Below, piece after piece: positions 1-8,646 of a stretch of 64,000 nt of DNA. Position numbers and translations under genes: made by a program. Origin of the DNA: Bacteroidota bacterium (GTDB lineage Bacteria; Bacteroidota; Bacteroidia; Chitinophagales; Chitinophagaceae); assembly GCA_018267925.1 (NCBI GenBank), contig JAFDXO010000195.1, forward strand, positions 124,001 through 188,000, read 5' to 3'. Position 1 is the first letter of the stretch. The number at the start of each line of letters is the position of its first letter. The notes below the pieces were generated by a model that ran no database searches, was not told where the DNA came from, and was given only the letters and a program-made list of their open reading frames with translations.

Positions 1-1
1 C

Positions 2-517
2 ATAACTTGCTCTGTTACGCCATATCATTTAGCGTTTACAGATGAATCTCTGGTTGATTATGACAGTGTATTTAAAGTATCTCCGGTTTTAAGAAGTGAA
101 AAAGATAGACAAGCACTTATATCAGGCTTGAAAGATGGCACGATAGATTGTATTGCCTCACATCATCGCCCACAAGACTGGGATGCCAAGACTAAAGAAT
201 TTGAATATTCAGGTGATGGAATGAACCTACAAGAAATTACCTTTCAAGTAGTGTATGATACCTTGGAAAAACAAGTTCCTTTAGCTCGAATTATAGAAGC
301 GTTGAGCATTCGACCCAGAGAAATATTTGGGCTATTAAATTCACCAATTGCTGTTGGAACCAATTGCTATACACTCATTTCAACTCAAACCAATAGCGTA
401 GTGTCAGATAACACAATACGATCGCTTTCAAGAAACAATCCGTATATTGGCAAGTCTATCCGTGGAAGCATTTTAGGATTAGCTAACAATGGAATGCTAC
501 ATTTATATAGACCTTAA
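2..517 (+). CDS. pyrC: Dihydroorotase, C-terminal part (5' end outside window)
   Basis: This is the C-terminal ~171 codons of a dihydroorotase, the amidohydrolase-superfamily enzyme that interconverts carbamoyl aspartate and dihydroorotate in pyrimidine synthesis. The reading frame is open from base 2, upstream of the first internal ATG at 128, so the gene enters from outside the window. Recognisable pieces are VTPYHLAFTDES (a metal-ligand His region), the downstream KDGTIDCIASHHRPQDWD segment with the conserved IASHH/DxD-like metal and substrate residues, and a C-terminal composite beta-sandwich region. It could be the non-catalytic PyrC' type, but the retained His and Asp residues in the visible part argue for an active enzyme. 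It is followed after 64 bp by the DUF4199 gene on the same strand. Confidence 0.85.
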   Translation: MTCSVTPYHLAFTDESLVDYDSVFKVSPVLRSEKDRQALISGLKDGTIDCIASHHRPQDWDAKTKEFEYSGDGMNLQEITFQVVYDTLEKQVPLARIIEALSIRPREIFGLLNSPIAVGTNCYTLISTQTNSVVSDNTIRSLSRNNPYIGKSIRGSILGLANNGMLHLYRP

Positions 518-581
518 TTTCAAAAGAAACTAATTCTGCATTTTAAAAAAAGCAGGTGGCAACAAACTCATAATAAAAGAC

Positions 582-1103
582 ATGAAAAAAACACAAACGC
601 ACATGATGTATGGCTTTCTGACCGGATTGTCCATGATTATTATTCAAGTCTTATTATATGTGCTTGGATGGGGTTTTAAACCTTGGTCGCAGTGGGTAGT
701 TTATATTCCATTTCTGATTGGTTTGGTGATAAATGCTAAGGCTTATTCTAAAGTAAACGAACATCGCGTAACCTTTGGAAATATATGGAGCAGCGGATTT
801 AAAGCATCAGCTATTATTGCTATTGTACTCTTAGCTTGGGGTTTTATTTCATTGTATGTGTTTCCGGAAATGAGAGAAAAAGGAATGGAAATGGCAAGAG
901 AAAAATTGGTTGAGCGCAATATGAGTGACGAACAGATTGATCAGGCTTTGCAGATGACGAAAAAATTCTTCGTTCCTTTTATGATTGCGGGAACTATCTT
1001 TTCCACTATGTTTGTGGGTGCAATACTTTCTGCCATTGCGGCTGCGTTTCCTAAAAAATTAGGCGACAACCCGCTTGCAAAGCCAGAAGAAACACCTATT
1101 TGA
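582..1103 (+). CDS. DUF4199 family membrane protein
   Basis: A 173-residue integral membrane protein with about four hydrophobic segments (roughly residues 8-30, 38-55, 68-95 and 128-155). The third and fourth are separated by a charged amphipathic stretch containing MREKGMEMAREKLVERNMSD. This arrangement matches DUF4199, a family found mostly in Bacteroidota and of unknown function. Its stop codon at 1101-1103 lies 8 bp before the ATG of the next glycosyltransferase gene, so the two are almost certainly co-transcribed and perhaps translationally coupled. In other Bacteroidota, DUF4199 genes often sit between dihydroorotase and a dolichyl-phosphate-mannose-synthase-like glycosyltransferase, which is the arrangement here. 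The biochemical role is not known. Confidence 0.8.
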   Translation: MKKTQTHMMYGFLTGLSMIIIQVLLYVLGWGFKPWSQWVVYIPFLIGLVINAKAYSKVNEHRVTFGNIWSSGFKASAIIAIVLLAWGFISLYVFPEMREKGMEMAREKLVERNMSDEQIDQALQMTKKFFVPFMIAGTIFSTMFVGAILSAIAAAFPKKLGDNPLAKPEETPI

Positions 1104-1111
1104 TTCTCTGT

Positions 1112-2056
1112 ATGGACCTTTCCATCATCATTCCTTTATTCAACGAAGAAGAGTCATTACCTGAACTGGTTGACTGGATTGTGCGTGTTTGTAACGAACA
1201 AAATTATCAACATGAAATTATCCTAGTGGACGATGGCAGTACAGACAATAGCTGGAATGTAGCACAACAATTAGCACAACAGTTTGCTTCCCTAAAAGGA
1301 ATCCGATTTCAACGAAACTATGGGAAAAGCGCAGCACTGAATGAAGGCTTTAAAGCAGCTCAAGGCAAGGTGGTTATCACCATGGATGCTGATTTGCAAG
1401 ACAGCCCCGACGAAATTCCGGAGCTATATCGAATGATTGCCGATGAAGGTTATGATTTAGTCAGTGGCTGGAAAAAAATTCGGTATGACAATGCACTAAC
1501 TAAAAACTTGCCGAGTAAACTTTATAATGCAGTAAATCGCCGTATATCCGGGGTTAAGCTTCACGACATGAATTGCGGACTAAAATCATATCGCAAAAAA
1601 GTGATTAAAAGCATTGAAGTTTATGGAGAAATGCACAGATTTATTCCAGTTTTAGCCAAATGGGCTGGATTTAGAAAAATTGGAGAAAAAGTGGTGGTGC
1701 ATCGTGCTAGAAAATACGGCGTATCAAAGTTCGGTTGGAATCGCTTTATCAATGGATTCCTCGACTTACTTTCAGTGCAATTTATGGGGCGATTTAGCAA
1801 AAAACCAATGCACTTTTTTGGATCATTAGGAACCATCACCTTTCTTGTTGGCTTTTTGATGACAATTTATCTAATCGTTTCTCGATTTATTTTTGAGGAT
1901 GTATTTCTAACCAATAGACCCCCCTTTTTTATTGCCTTAGTTGCAATGATTATTGGCACACAGTTTTTTCTTACCGGCTTTGTTGCTGAATTGGTGTCAC
2001 GAAATGCAGCAGATCGAAATAATTATTTGATCGAAGAAAAAATAGGGTTAGCCTAA
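1112..2056 (+). CDS. Family 2 glycosyltransferase (polyprenyl-phosphate sugar synthase type)
   Basis: A 314-residue GT2 enzyme that probably transfers a sugar from a nucleotide donor to a polyprenyl phosphate or membrane acceptor at the inner face of the cytoplasmic membrane. The N-terminal Rossmann-like catalytic domain shows SIIIPLFNEEESL, the donor-binding VDDGSTDNSW and the metal-binding MDADLQDSPDEIP motif. Two transmembrane segments follow near residues 235-262 and 272-295. The frame is open from a TTG at 1100 that overlaps the upstream stop, but the ATG at 1112 gives the usual family N-terminus (MDLSIIIPLFNE) and is chosen here. It is the last gene of a tight run with DUF4199. The acceptor cannot be inferred from sequence alone. 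Confidence 0.88.
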   Translation: MDLSIIIPLFNEEESLPELVDWIVRVCNEQNYQHEIILVDDGSTDNSWNVAQQLAQQFASLKGIRFQRNYGKSAALNEGFKAAQGKVVITMDADLQDSPDEIPELYRMIADEGYDLVSGWKKIRYDNALTKNLPSKLYNAVNRRISGVKLHDMNCGLKSYRKKVIKSIEVYGEMHRFIPVLAKWAGFRKIGEKVVVHRARKYGVSKFGWNRFINGFLDLLSVQFMGRFSKKPMHFFGSLGTITFLVGFLMTIYLIVSRFIFEDVFLTNRPPFFIALVAMIIGTQFFLTGFVAELVSRNAADRNNYLIEEKIGLA

Positions 2057-2161
2057 GCACAAATAAACTCCGTGCTTTAACACTACTTTAGATTTCAGCA
2101 TTAAACCTTTGTGCCTTGTTTTCGATCAACTTTGCGTTGCTAAATTTTTTATGACAAGCAC

Positions 2162-4639
2162 ATGAAACATATAAATATAACCATACTCCTAATTTTTCTT
2201 ACTGTTTCCTTTTCATTAGCCCAAAGTAAAATCACAGGTCGAATTTTAGATGACAAAAATCAACCCATTCCTTATGCTACTATTACAGCACTAAAGCCGG
2301 ACTCAACCATTGTAGGTGGTGATTTAACTAAAGAAGACGGATCTTTTGCTATAAGCAATCTTTCTATTGGGCATCTTATCCTTCGAATTAATATTCTGGG
2401 ATTCAAACAACGGTTTATTGACAATATTTCACTAACACCAGAAGCACCGAATAAAAGCTTAGGAAACATCATTATTCGTCCCGATGCACACACGCTAAAA
2501 GAAGTTGAAATTACCGGTGAACGTGCCTTAATGGAATTGAGCGTTGATAAAAAAGTATTTAACGTTGATAAAAACATTACCTCCAGTGGTGGCAGTGCTG
2601 CAGATGCCCTAAAAAATGTGCCTTCCTTACAAGTGGACATTGATGGAACCATTTTGCTACGCGGAAAGGACGCAAATATTTTGATAGACGGAAAACCCGC
2701 CACACTGTTAGGAGGTGACGTAGCAACGGCTCTGCAAGCTTTGCCGGCATCCAGTATTCAAAGTGTAGAGGTAATTACAAACCCTTCAGCAAAATATGAT
2801 GCGCAAGGAATGGCAGGAATTATCAACATTATTACAAAAAGAGACAGCAAGCTCGGTTTTAATGGCACAGCCACTTTAGGTGCTGGAACAAGAGATAAAT
2901 ACAATGCCTCAGTGGCTCTAAATCTTAAAAACGACAAGTGGAATATATTCTTCAATTCAAATTGGCGAAATAATAAAACCTATGAACATACCGCTAATCG
3001 AAGGATGATGGCGGATGGTACTTTGACTGCCGCAAGCTATGAAGATAATATTCGTACCCGTGGCGGATGGTTCAATTCATTAGGCGCAGAATATACCATT
3101 AATAGCAGAAATACGATAACCCTCACACAAAACTTAAACCAAATGTTATGGGCTAGTAATGGAAATACAATGTACACCTATAATCAGGGTCCAATTATTG
3201 ATTCATCAACCACTCGTGGAACTGTAAATACCGGTTCGCCTTTGTCCAGTTCAACCTCGCTTGATTTTAAACACAAATTCCAAAAGCCAAAGCAAGAACT
3301 CAACTCCAGCATAACCTATGTAAACACTCGAGTAAACCGCGATCAAGAATATGTAACCAACCGTTTTGATTCACAGGATGCCCCAATCGGCAGCACGATC
3401 ATTCAACGCGCACCGGGTGGCGGCACCAGTAGCAGCCTAAATGCACAAGTAGATTTTACCACACCATTTCTATCAAAAAATGGAAAACTTGATGCAGGAT
3501 GGAAAACACAGATCTATTGGTTTAAAAGCAACAACGAAGCACGAGTTGACTCAAACAATGGCAAAGGATTTGTTCCCGATAGGGTGTTGCAAAACGATTA
3601 TCAATACTCACAACAAGTTCATGCTGCCTATGCCAGTTATAGTGATCAACGGGGAAAATTCGGTTATCAAATAGGGCTAAGAGGCGAATACTCTTACTAC
3701 GACGGGACATCTTCCAGAATTGTTTCAGGGATGCGATATAATAATCAGTTCCTTAACCTATTTCCTTCGCTCTATGTATCCTATAAATTACCCAAAGATC
3801 AGGCTGTTTACCTAAGCTATACGCGCCGTATCAACAGACCCAGCTTCTTCCAAATGATGCCCTTTATTGATGTTTCTAATCCAATGGATACCAGTGCCGG
3901 AAACCCCAACCTGATACCGGAGTTTATTCATAATATAGAGTTGAATTACAGCAGGCAGTTTAAGCAAGGACACATGATTATTGCCAGTCTCTACTATCAA
4001 TACACACAAAATCTGATTGATCGTATCAGCACCTTTTACAATGATGGAACCAGCTTTACCAAACCTCAAAATTTGAATAAAGGAATTACCTATGGTGCAG
4101 AATTAACCGGACGTGCACAAATACTTCCAATATGGAATGCAACAGTTAATTTCAATCTCTTTCAAAACCAAATTTATGGGGCAACGGCAACAAATACTTT
4201 AGATAATAGCGGGGTCAGTTGGTTTACAAAGTTTAATACAGATATAAAACTCCCGTACAATTTTTCTTTTCAACTAAGCGGCACCTACCAAGCTCCAAAA
4301 GTAGCTGCCCAAGGTATTATTCAAGATGTATGGTGGCTTGATGCCGCTTTGCGAAAAACATTTTGGAATAATAAAGCTAATTTAGTTCTCAATATTTCTG
4401 ATATATTTAACTCCAGAAAGTACACAACCATTTATGACTTCCCGGGTGCTGTTCAAAGCATTTATCGAGATCGAGAAACAAGAATTGGAAACTTGACTTT
4501 TACTTACCGATTTGGAAAATCAGATGTAAAAACAAACAGTAAACGTGGACGTGGAGATAAGGACAAAAATATGCAACCACAATCTAAAGAGCACGACAAC
4601 ATTAAGCAAGGTGAAGGCGGCGACGATAGTGGAAACTAA
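2162..4639 (+). CDS. Outer-membrane beta-barrel receptor (CarboxypepD_reg plus TonB-type plug)
   Basis: An 825-residue protein with a signal peptide ending near SFSLAQ (residue ~20). A carboxypeptidase-regulatory-like domain follows (about 22-105: KITGRILDDKNQPIPYATI), then a plug-like region (about 125-220, with NVPSLQVDIDG, LIDGKPAT and IEVITNPSAKYDAQG), then a long beta-barrel. This is the OMP_b-brl_3 type of TonB-dependent-receptor-like proteins common in Bacteroidota. The barrel ends near TFTYRFGKSD and is followed by a ~38-residue hydrophilic, charged tail rich in Lys, Asp and Gly, so the protein does not end on the terminal aromatic residue of a classical barrel. No SusD partner or TonB/ExbB genes are nearby. 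Ligand unknown. Confidence 0.85.
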   Translation: MKHINITILLIFLTVSFSLAQSKITGRILDDKNQPIPYATITALKPDSTIVGGDLTKEDGSFAISNLSIGHLILRINILGFKQRFIDNISLTPEAPNKSLGNIIIRPDAHTLKEVEITGERALMELSVDKKVFNVDKNITSSGGSAADALKNVPSLQVDIDGTILLRGKDANILIDGKPATLLGGDVATALQALPASSIQSVEVITNPSAKYDAQGMAGIINIITKRDSKLGFNGTATLGAGTRDKYNASVALNLKNDKWNIFFNSNWRNNKTYEHTANRRMMADGTLTAASYEDNIRTRGGWFNSLGAEYTINSRNTITLTQNLNQMLWASNGNTMYTYNQGPIIDSSTTRGTVNTGSPLSSSTSLDFKHKFQKPKQELNSSITYVNTRVNRDQEYVTNRFDSQDAPIGSTIIQRAPGGGTSSSLNAQVDFTTPFLSKNGKLDAGWKTQIYWFKSNNEARVDSNNGKGFVPDRVLQNDYQYSQQVHAAYASYSDQRGKFGYQIGLRGEYSYYDGTSSRIVSGMRYNNQFLNLFPSLYVSYKLPKDQAVYLSYTRRINRPSFFQMMPFIDVSNPMDTSAGNPNLIPEFIHNIELNYSRQFKQGHMIIASLYYQYTQNLIDRISTFYNDGTSFTKPQNLNKGITYGAELTGRAQILPIWNATVNFNLFQNQIYGATATNTLDNSGVSWFTKFNTDIKLPYNFSFQLSGTYQAPKVAAQGIIQDVWWLDAALRKTFWNNKANLVLNISDIFNSRKYTTIYDFPGAVQSIYRDRETRIGNLTFTYRFGKSDVKTNSKRGRGDKDKNMQPQSKEHDNIKQGEGGDDSGN

Positions 4640-4689
4640 AAAAAATGGTATCATTTTTGAATTGGAAATCAAACTAAAATATTGAACGT

Positions 4690-5625
4690 ATGTATAAACT
4701 GAAACTGACTCTTTTAGCAACAGCAACATTTCTATCCATTCAAAACTTGCAAGCACAAAGCAAGAGACCCAACATAAAAGGTGCAAAACGTCAAGTACGT
4801 ATAAACACCACTGATGCCGGTAATAATAATACATCAAACCAAAGCGGCAACAGCAGCGTTAGCGACAGAAGTGGAGCTAATAATAGCAACGAAACTGCTA
4901 ACAGAAATGGTAGTGATGGTAGTGGCACAAACGATCGGAGCGGCTCAAACAATAATGGTGGAAGTGGAAATAACGGAGGAAACAATAACAATGCCGGAGG
5001 GTTTAATATCAATAACTTGACCAATACGGATATTACCGGTGCTTTGCGTCAAGCACTTGAAATTGGAGCTAAAAACGCAGCCGGAAAACTAAATATGCAA
5101 AACGGATTTTTTGGAAATGCACTGATTAAAGTATTGATGCCACCCGAAGCACAAAAAGTAGAAAGTGCACTTCGCCAATTTGGAATGGGAGATTTAGTTG
5201 ACCAAACTATTTTATCCATGAATCGTGCCGCCGAAGATGCAGCCGGGAAAGCAGCACCTATTTTTATCAATGCCATTACCGGAATGTCTATTCAAGACGG
5301 ACTAAACATCCTAAAAGGTGGAAATGGTGCAGCAACAGCCTATTTGAGAAGCAAAACAACAGCAGCACTTACCAACGCGTTTAGACCAGTTATAGAAGGT
5401 TCTTTAAACAAACTAAATGTTGCCAGTTATTGGAGCCAACTATTTGGATTTTACAACCAACTGCCTACAACTTTCAATAAAATCAACCCAGACCTAACCG
5501 GATATGTTACAGAACGCGCACTCAACGGACTTTTTGTAACTATTGCTGACGAGGAAAACAAAATTCGCCTGAACCCCGCTTCTCGTGCATCTGATTTACT
5601 ACAAAAGGTTTTTGGAGCGCACTAA
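4690..5625 (+). CDS. Secreted DUF4197 protein with low-complexity N-terminal linker
   Basis: A 311-residue exported protein with a signal peptide ending at about residue 22 (NLQAQ). Residues ~40-105 are an unusual Asn/Gly/Ser-rich low-complexity stretch with almost no hydrophobic residues. From ~108 onward comes a typical DUF4197 domain, with segments such as ALRQALEIGAKNAAGKL, FFGNALIKVLMPPEAQKVE, ILSMNRAAEDAAGKAAPIF, ITGMSIQDGLNILKGG and NPDLTGYVTERALNGLF. DUF4197 proteins are predicted periplasmic helical proteins of unknown function. The linker may tether or space the domain from a membrane or matrix, which is inference. The gene is 50 bp downstream of the receptor gene and may be read with it. 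Confidence 0.85.
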   Translation: MYKLKLTLLATATFLSIQNLQAQSKRPNIKGAKRQVRINTTDAGNNNTSNQSGNSSVSDRSGANNSNETANRNGSDGSGTNDRSGSNNNGGSGNNGGNNNNAGGFNINNLTNTDITGALRQALEIGAKNAAGKLNMQNGFFGNALIKVLMPPEAQKVESALRQFGMGDLVDQTILSMNRAAEDAAGKAAPIFINAITGMSIQDGLNILKGGNGAATAYLRSKTTAALTNAFRPVIEGSLNKLNVASYWSQLFGFYNQLPTTFNKINPDLTGYVTERALNGLFVTIADEENKIRLNPASRASDLLQKVFGAH

Positions 5626-5715
5626 AGAAAACAAATTCGTATCTTGCAAAAACAAAAGAAGTAATAGTTCATTCTATTACTCCAATACTACTATTTCTTA
5701 AAACTGGATGAGACC

Positions 5716-7293
5716 ATGACTGCCGATGTTACCCCATTACCTACGCTTCAAGACTGGTGGATAAATGCTGAATTACCCGCAAAGCAATTTTGTAAATTAG
5801 ACGAAAATGGCGACCTAATTCTAAAAAGTTTTAATCGAAATTCCGATCGGGTGTTGGCCAACTTAAAACTTGAAAATGCTCAAGCTTTGATAAATGCCCT
5901 TACAGAAAAATTTCCGGAAGTTGCAGGACGTGTAGAAGAAGTTGCAAATGAATGGAATGAAGCAAATGACAAAGTAAAATTACTCGGAAAAGTAAACCGC
6001 TTAAAAGAATACCTAAACCACGCCATTGCAATTGGAAATTTTGAAGAGTTATTTAAGCATATAGAAAATTGGGAGTTAGAAATAAATAAGCGCATTGAAG
6101 AAAACTTTAAACAACGCGAAGCTTTGGTTATCCGTGCAGAACAACTTGCCCTTACCAGTGATCGTTGGAAAGAAGACACTCAATCGTTTAAAGATTTTGT
6201 AGAACAATGGAAGCAGATTGGCTATGTAGAAAGACATAGAAACGACCAACTATGGGAACGCTTAGAAAAAGCAAAAGACCAATTTTATGAGCGCAAACGG
6301 CAACATTTCGAAAATGCTGAAAAGGAAATGTTGCAAAATCTGGATTTAAAAATTGAGATTGTAGAAAAAGCTGAAAATCAGGCCTTATCCGAAGATTGGA
6401 AACAAACAACGGATCTATTCAAAAATCTATTGGAAGAATGGCGTGCCATAGGCTTTACTTGGAATGATAAAAATGAAGAACTTTGGGCTCGATTTATTAT
6501 CGCTAAAAACAAATTCTTCGAAAGAAAAAATTCACACTTTGAAACGATAAAAACCGAACAAGAAGAAAACTATTGCCGTAAACTTGTTTTGGTTGAGAAG
6601 GTTGAAGCATTAAAAGAAAGTCGTGATTGGAATAAAACCTCGCAAGCCATCACAGCCATCATGGAAGAGTGGAAAGGAATAGGCAGAGTTCCATTGGAAA
6701 AAAGTAATGAGCTGTGGAATAGACTTCAATCAGCTAAGGATTATTTCTTTACCGAAAAGCGACAACACCAACAAAACCTTCGTGTAACATTAGATGACAA
6801 TTTTGCCCGCAAACGCGCCTTGGCTAAACGAGCAAATGAACTGAAAGATTCTAACCATTGGCGCGAGGTAACTGAAGAATTTAATGAATTGTTTGTTGAA
6901 TGGAAAAAAATTGGACCTGTACCGCGTGAATATGGCGATACTCTTTGGGAAGAATTTATTGCAGCCAAAAAATATTTTTTCAAGCGCAAAGATGAAGATC
7001 GAGATAAAAGAAAAAAGTTTTTTGAACAAAAAATAAAAGAAAAAGAAGCCCGTGCTAAAGCTTTCCTATCCGATTTGCAGAACGAATTGAAGGAAGAACA
7101 AGAAAAATTGGCCGACTTGTTGATTGCTCTTGAAAATATTACACCCGGACTAAAAGAAAAAGAACTTCGTGCACATCTTGACAAATTGATTAAAAGCACC
7201 CAACATAAAATAGAAGCCAAAACACAACGCATACAAGAATTATCAAAACCTAAACCAGATGAATCAGAGCCATCATCTGAACAAAGGGCATAA
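5716..7293 (+). CDS. DUF349 repeat protein
   Basis: A 525-residue, highly charged, helical cytoplasmic protein. It has at least four DUF349 units, each marked by a WKxIG-type motif: WKQIGYV at residue 165, WRAIGFT at 242, WKGIGRV at 319 and WKKIGPV at 396. The motifs are spaced exactly 77 residues apart. Each is followed by an LWxxFxxAKxxFFERK-like helix. The last ~110 residues form a Lys/Glu-rich coiled coil with a disordered tail. DUF349 proteins are widespread in Bacteroidota and Actinobacteria without an established function. The ATG at 5716 is used; the preceding 90 bp hold a small inverted repeat without a T-tract. Confidence 0.85.
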   Translation: MTADVTPLPTLQDWWINAELPAKQFCKLDENGDLILKSFNRNSDRVLANLKLENAQALINALTEKFPEVAGRVEEVANEWNEANDKVKLLGKVNRLKEYLNHAIAIGNFEELFKHIENWELEINKRIEENFKQREALVIRAEQLALTSDRWKEDTQSFKDFVEQWKQIGYVERHRNDQLWERLEKAKDQFYERKRQHFENAEKEMLQNLDLKIEIVEKAENQALSEDWKQTTDLFKNLLEEWRAIGFTWNDKNEELWARFIIAKNKFFERKNSHFETIKTEQEENYCRKLVLVEKVEALKESRDWNKTSQAITAIMEEWKGIGRVPLEKSNELWNRLQSAKDYFFTEKRQHQQNLRVTLDDNFARKRALAKRANELKDSNHWREVTEEFNELFVEWKKIGPVPREYGDTLWEEFIAAKKYFFKRKDEDRDKRKKFFEQKIKEKEARAKAFLSDLQNELKEEQEKLADLLIALENITPGLKEKELRAHLDKLIKSTQHKIEAKTQRIQELSKPKPDESEPSSEQRA

Positions 7294-7573
7294 CGCAACA
7301 GTTACAGTATAGATTACTAATGTTTCCTTCAGTTCCGGCAGTCCAATCTTTACTCAACAAAAGTGTCCAATCTTTACATTTGTAATTCTATTTTGATATG
7401 ATTGGGGTTGACTGAACACAGAATAATTGGACACCAGAATGGACTAATTGTAATGCCTATGATTCAAAGATCAGCATTTCATGTATTTTGCTTTTTTTGG
7501 GGCAGAAGATATTTTATCAAAAGGTGGTATAATCCCCTACAATAAACAGAAACGCTGAATATTTAGCCATCTC
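7294..7573. other. Intergenic region with short direct and inverted repeats
   Basis: This 280-bp gap separates two convergent genes and contains no convincing gene. It has a 13-bp word, GTCCAATCTTTAC, repeated at 7341-7353 and 7365-7377 (24-bp period). A nearby inverted partner of its core lies at 7427-7434 (TTGGACAC, reverse complement of GTGTCCAA at 7363-7370). The pattern could be a leftover insertion-sequence end, but no transposase remnant is visible. Confidence 0.45.
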
Positions 7574-8521
7574 CTATTTTTCTTCTAACATACGTTGCCA
7601 TAGCTCCGGAATTCGCTTAATCCAATTGAGCTCTTTCATTTTTGTTTTAGCATCTTCAACGGGACTTCCAAAATATATTTTCCCGCCTGGAATGCTGGCC
7701 GGCACACCGCTTTGAGCATATACTACGGCACCTTTTCCTATGGTCAAATCCTTGCTCACACCCACTTGTCCCCAAAGAATAACCTCATCTTCAATAATTG
7801 CTTTCCCGCCAATTCCTACTTGAGCAGCAAATAAGCAATTCTTGCCTATTACAGCGCCATGCCCTATGTGAATATGATTATCCAGTTTGGTTCCTTTCCC
7901 AAGAATGGTATCACCACTCACCCCTTTATCTATTGTGCAACAAGCTCCAATTTCTACCCAATCTTCGATGATGACCCGTCCACAACTTTCTAACTTGTCA
8001 TATTGCACAGCACACTCCTTACGACGTTTAAAATAAAAAGCATCAGCACCAATTACGCTTCCGGCATGAATAATCACATTGTCTCCAATGATACAATGGT
8101 CATAGATCGTAACATTGGGATGAATAAGGCAGTTTTTCCCAATCTGCACATGATTGCCAACAAAAACATTGGGTTGCAGATGAGTGCCTTCGCCTATGGT
8201 TGCGCTTGGGCTGATCATTTGCATAGCCGGTTCAAAACCTCGAAAATGTTTTATTAACTTGACATAAGCACTAAAAGGATCAGCATGAATTAACAGGGTT
8301 TTTCCCTTGGGACATTCAACAGCTTTGTTGATAATGATGATTGTTGCAGCAGAATGAAGACACTTCTCGTAATATTTTTCAAAATCCACGAAAGAAATAT
8401 CACCATTGCGCACTTTATGAATCTCGTTCAGACCAGTTGCCATTTGTTCTTCAGCACCTACAAGTGTTGCACCAATAAACTGGGCTAACCATCTAACCGG
8501 TACAGCTGGATCTAAATTCAT
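7574..8521 (-). CDS. LpxD-like UDP-3-O-acylglucosamine N-acyltransferase family protein
   Basis: A 315-residue left-handed parallel beta-helix acyltransferase. The N-terminal ~95 residues form an LpxD-type uridine-binding-like domain (AQFIGATLVGAEE, ISFVDFEKYYEK). From ~100 to ~290 there are continuous hexapeptide repeats (IGEGTHLQPNVFVGNHVQIG), and the region HIHIGHGAVIGKN resembles the LpxD catalytic-histidine region. LpxD adds the N-linked acyl chain during lipid A synthesis. The other lpx genes are not here, so this may be a second, divergent LpxD homologue. The start is the ATG at 8519-8521: a TAnnTTTG element at 8537-8544 leaves no room for the upstream start at 8554, and MNLDPAV gives the expected N-terminus. 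Divergent from cphA. Confidence 0.75.
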   Translation of the reverse strand: MNLDPAVPVRWLAQFIGATLVGAEEQMATGLNEIHKVRNGDISFVDFEKYYEKCLHSAATIIIINKAVECPKGKTLLIHADPFSAYVKLIKHFRGFEPAMQMISPSATIGEGTHLQPNVFVGNHVQIGKNCLIHPNVTIYDHCIIGDNVIIHAGSVIGADAFYFKRRKECAVQYDKLESCGRVIIEDWVEIGACCTIDKGVSGDTILGKGTKLDNHIHIGHGAVIGKNCLFAAQVGIGGKAIIEDEVILWGQVGVSKDLTIGKGAVVYAQSGVPASIPGGKIYFGSPVEDAKTKMKELNWIKRIPELWQRMLEEK

Positions 8522-8536
8522 TGAAGAAATTTTTTG

Positions 8537-8544
8537 CAAAAGTA
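8537..8544 (-). promoter_or_regulatory. Bacteroidota -7 promoter element of the LpxD-like gene
   Basis: Read on the minus strand this is TACTTTTG, an exact match to the Bacteroidota -7 consensus TAnnTTTG. It lies 16 bp upstream of the ATG at 8521, and this decides the start codon. A -33 element is not obvious. Confidence 0.55.
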
Positions 8545-8646
8545 AGAACAACAATTATTCAAGGATGCTTTTGATTAGCTTCATTAAAACAATAATTTGC
8601 TTGTTTGTTGAAATTATTCATACCTTAATCTGAAATTGATTGACTC

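Noticed and set aside
2272..2703. Minus-strand open frame opposite the outer-membrane receptor
   Set aside because: The plus strand shows clear CarboxypepD_reg and plug motifs; the antisense product has no coding character.
5660..5681. Inverted repeat AGTAATAG / CTATTACT before the DUF349 gene
   Set aside because: No T tract follows, and it is AT-rich, so it is not a convincing terminator or operator.
6741..7298. Long minus-strand open frame opposite the DUF349 gene (185 codons)
   Set aside because: It is Ser/Phe/Lys-rich with no recognisable domain and lies wholly within a strongly coding plus-strand repeat protein.
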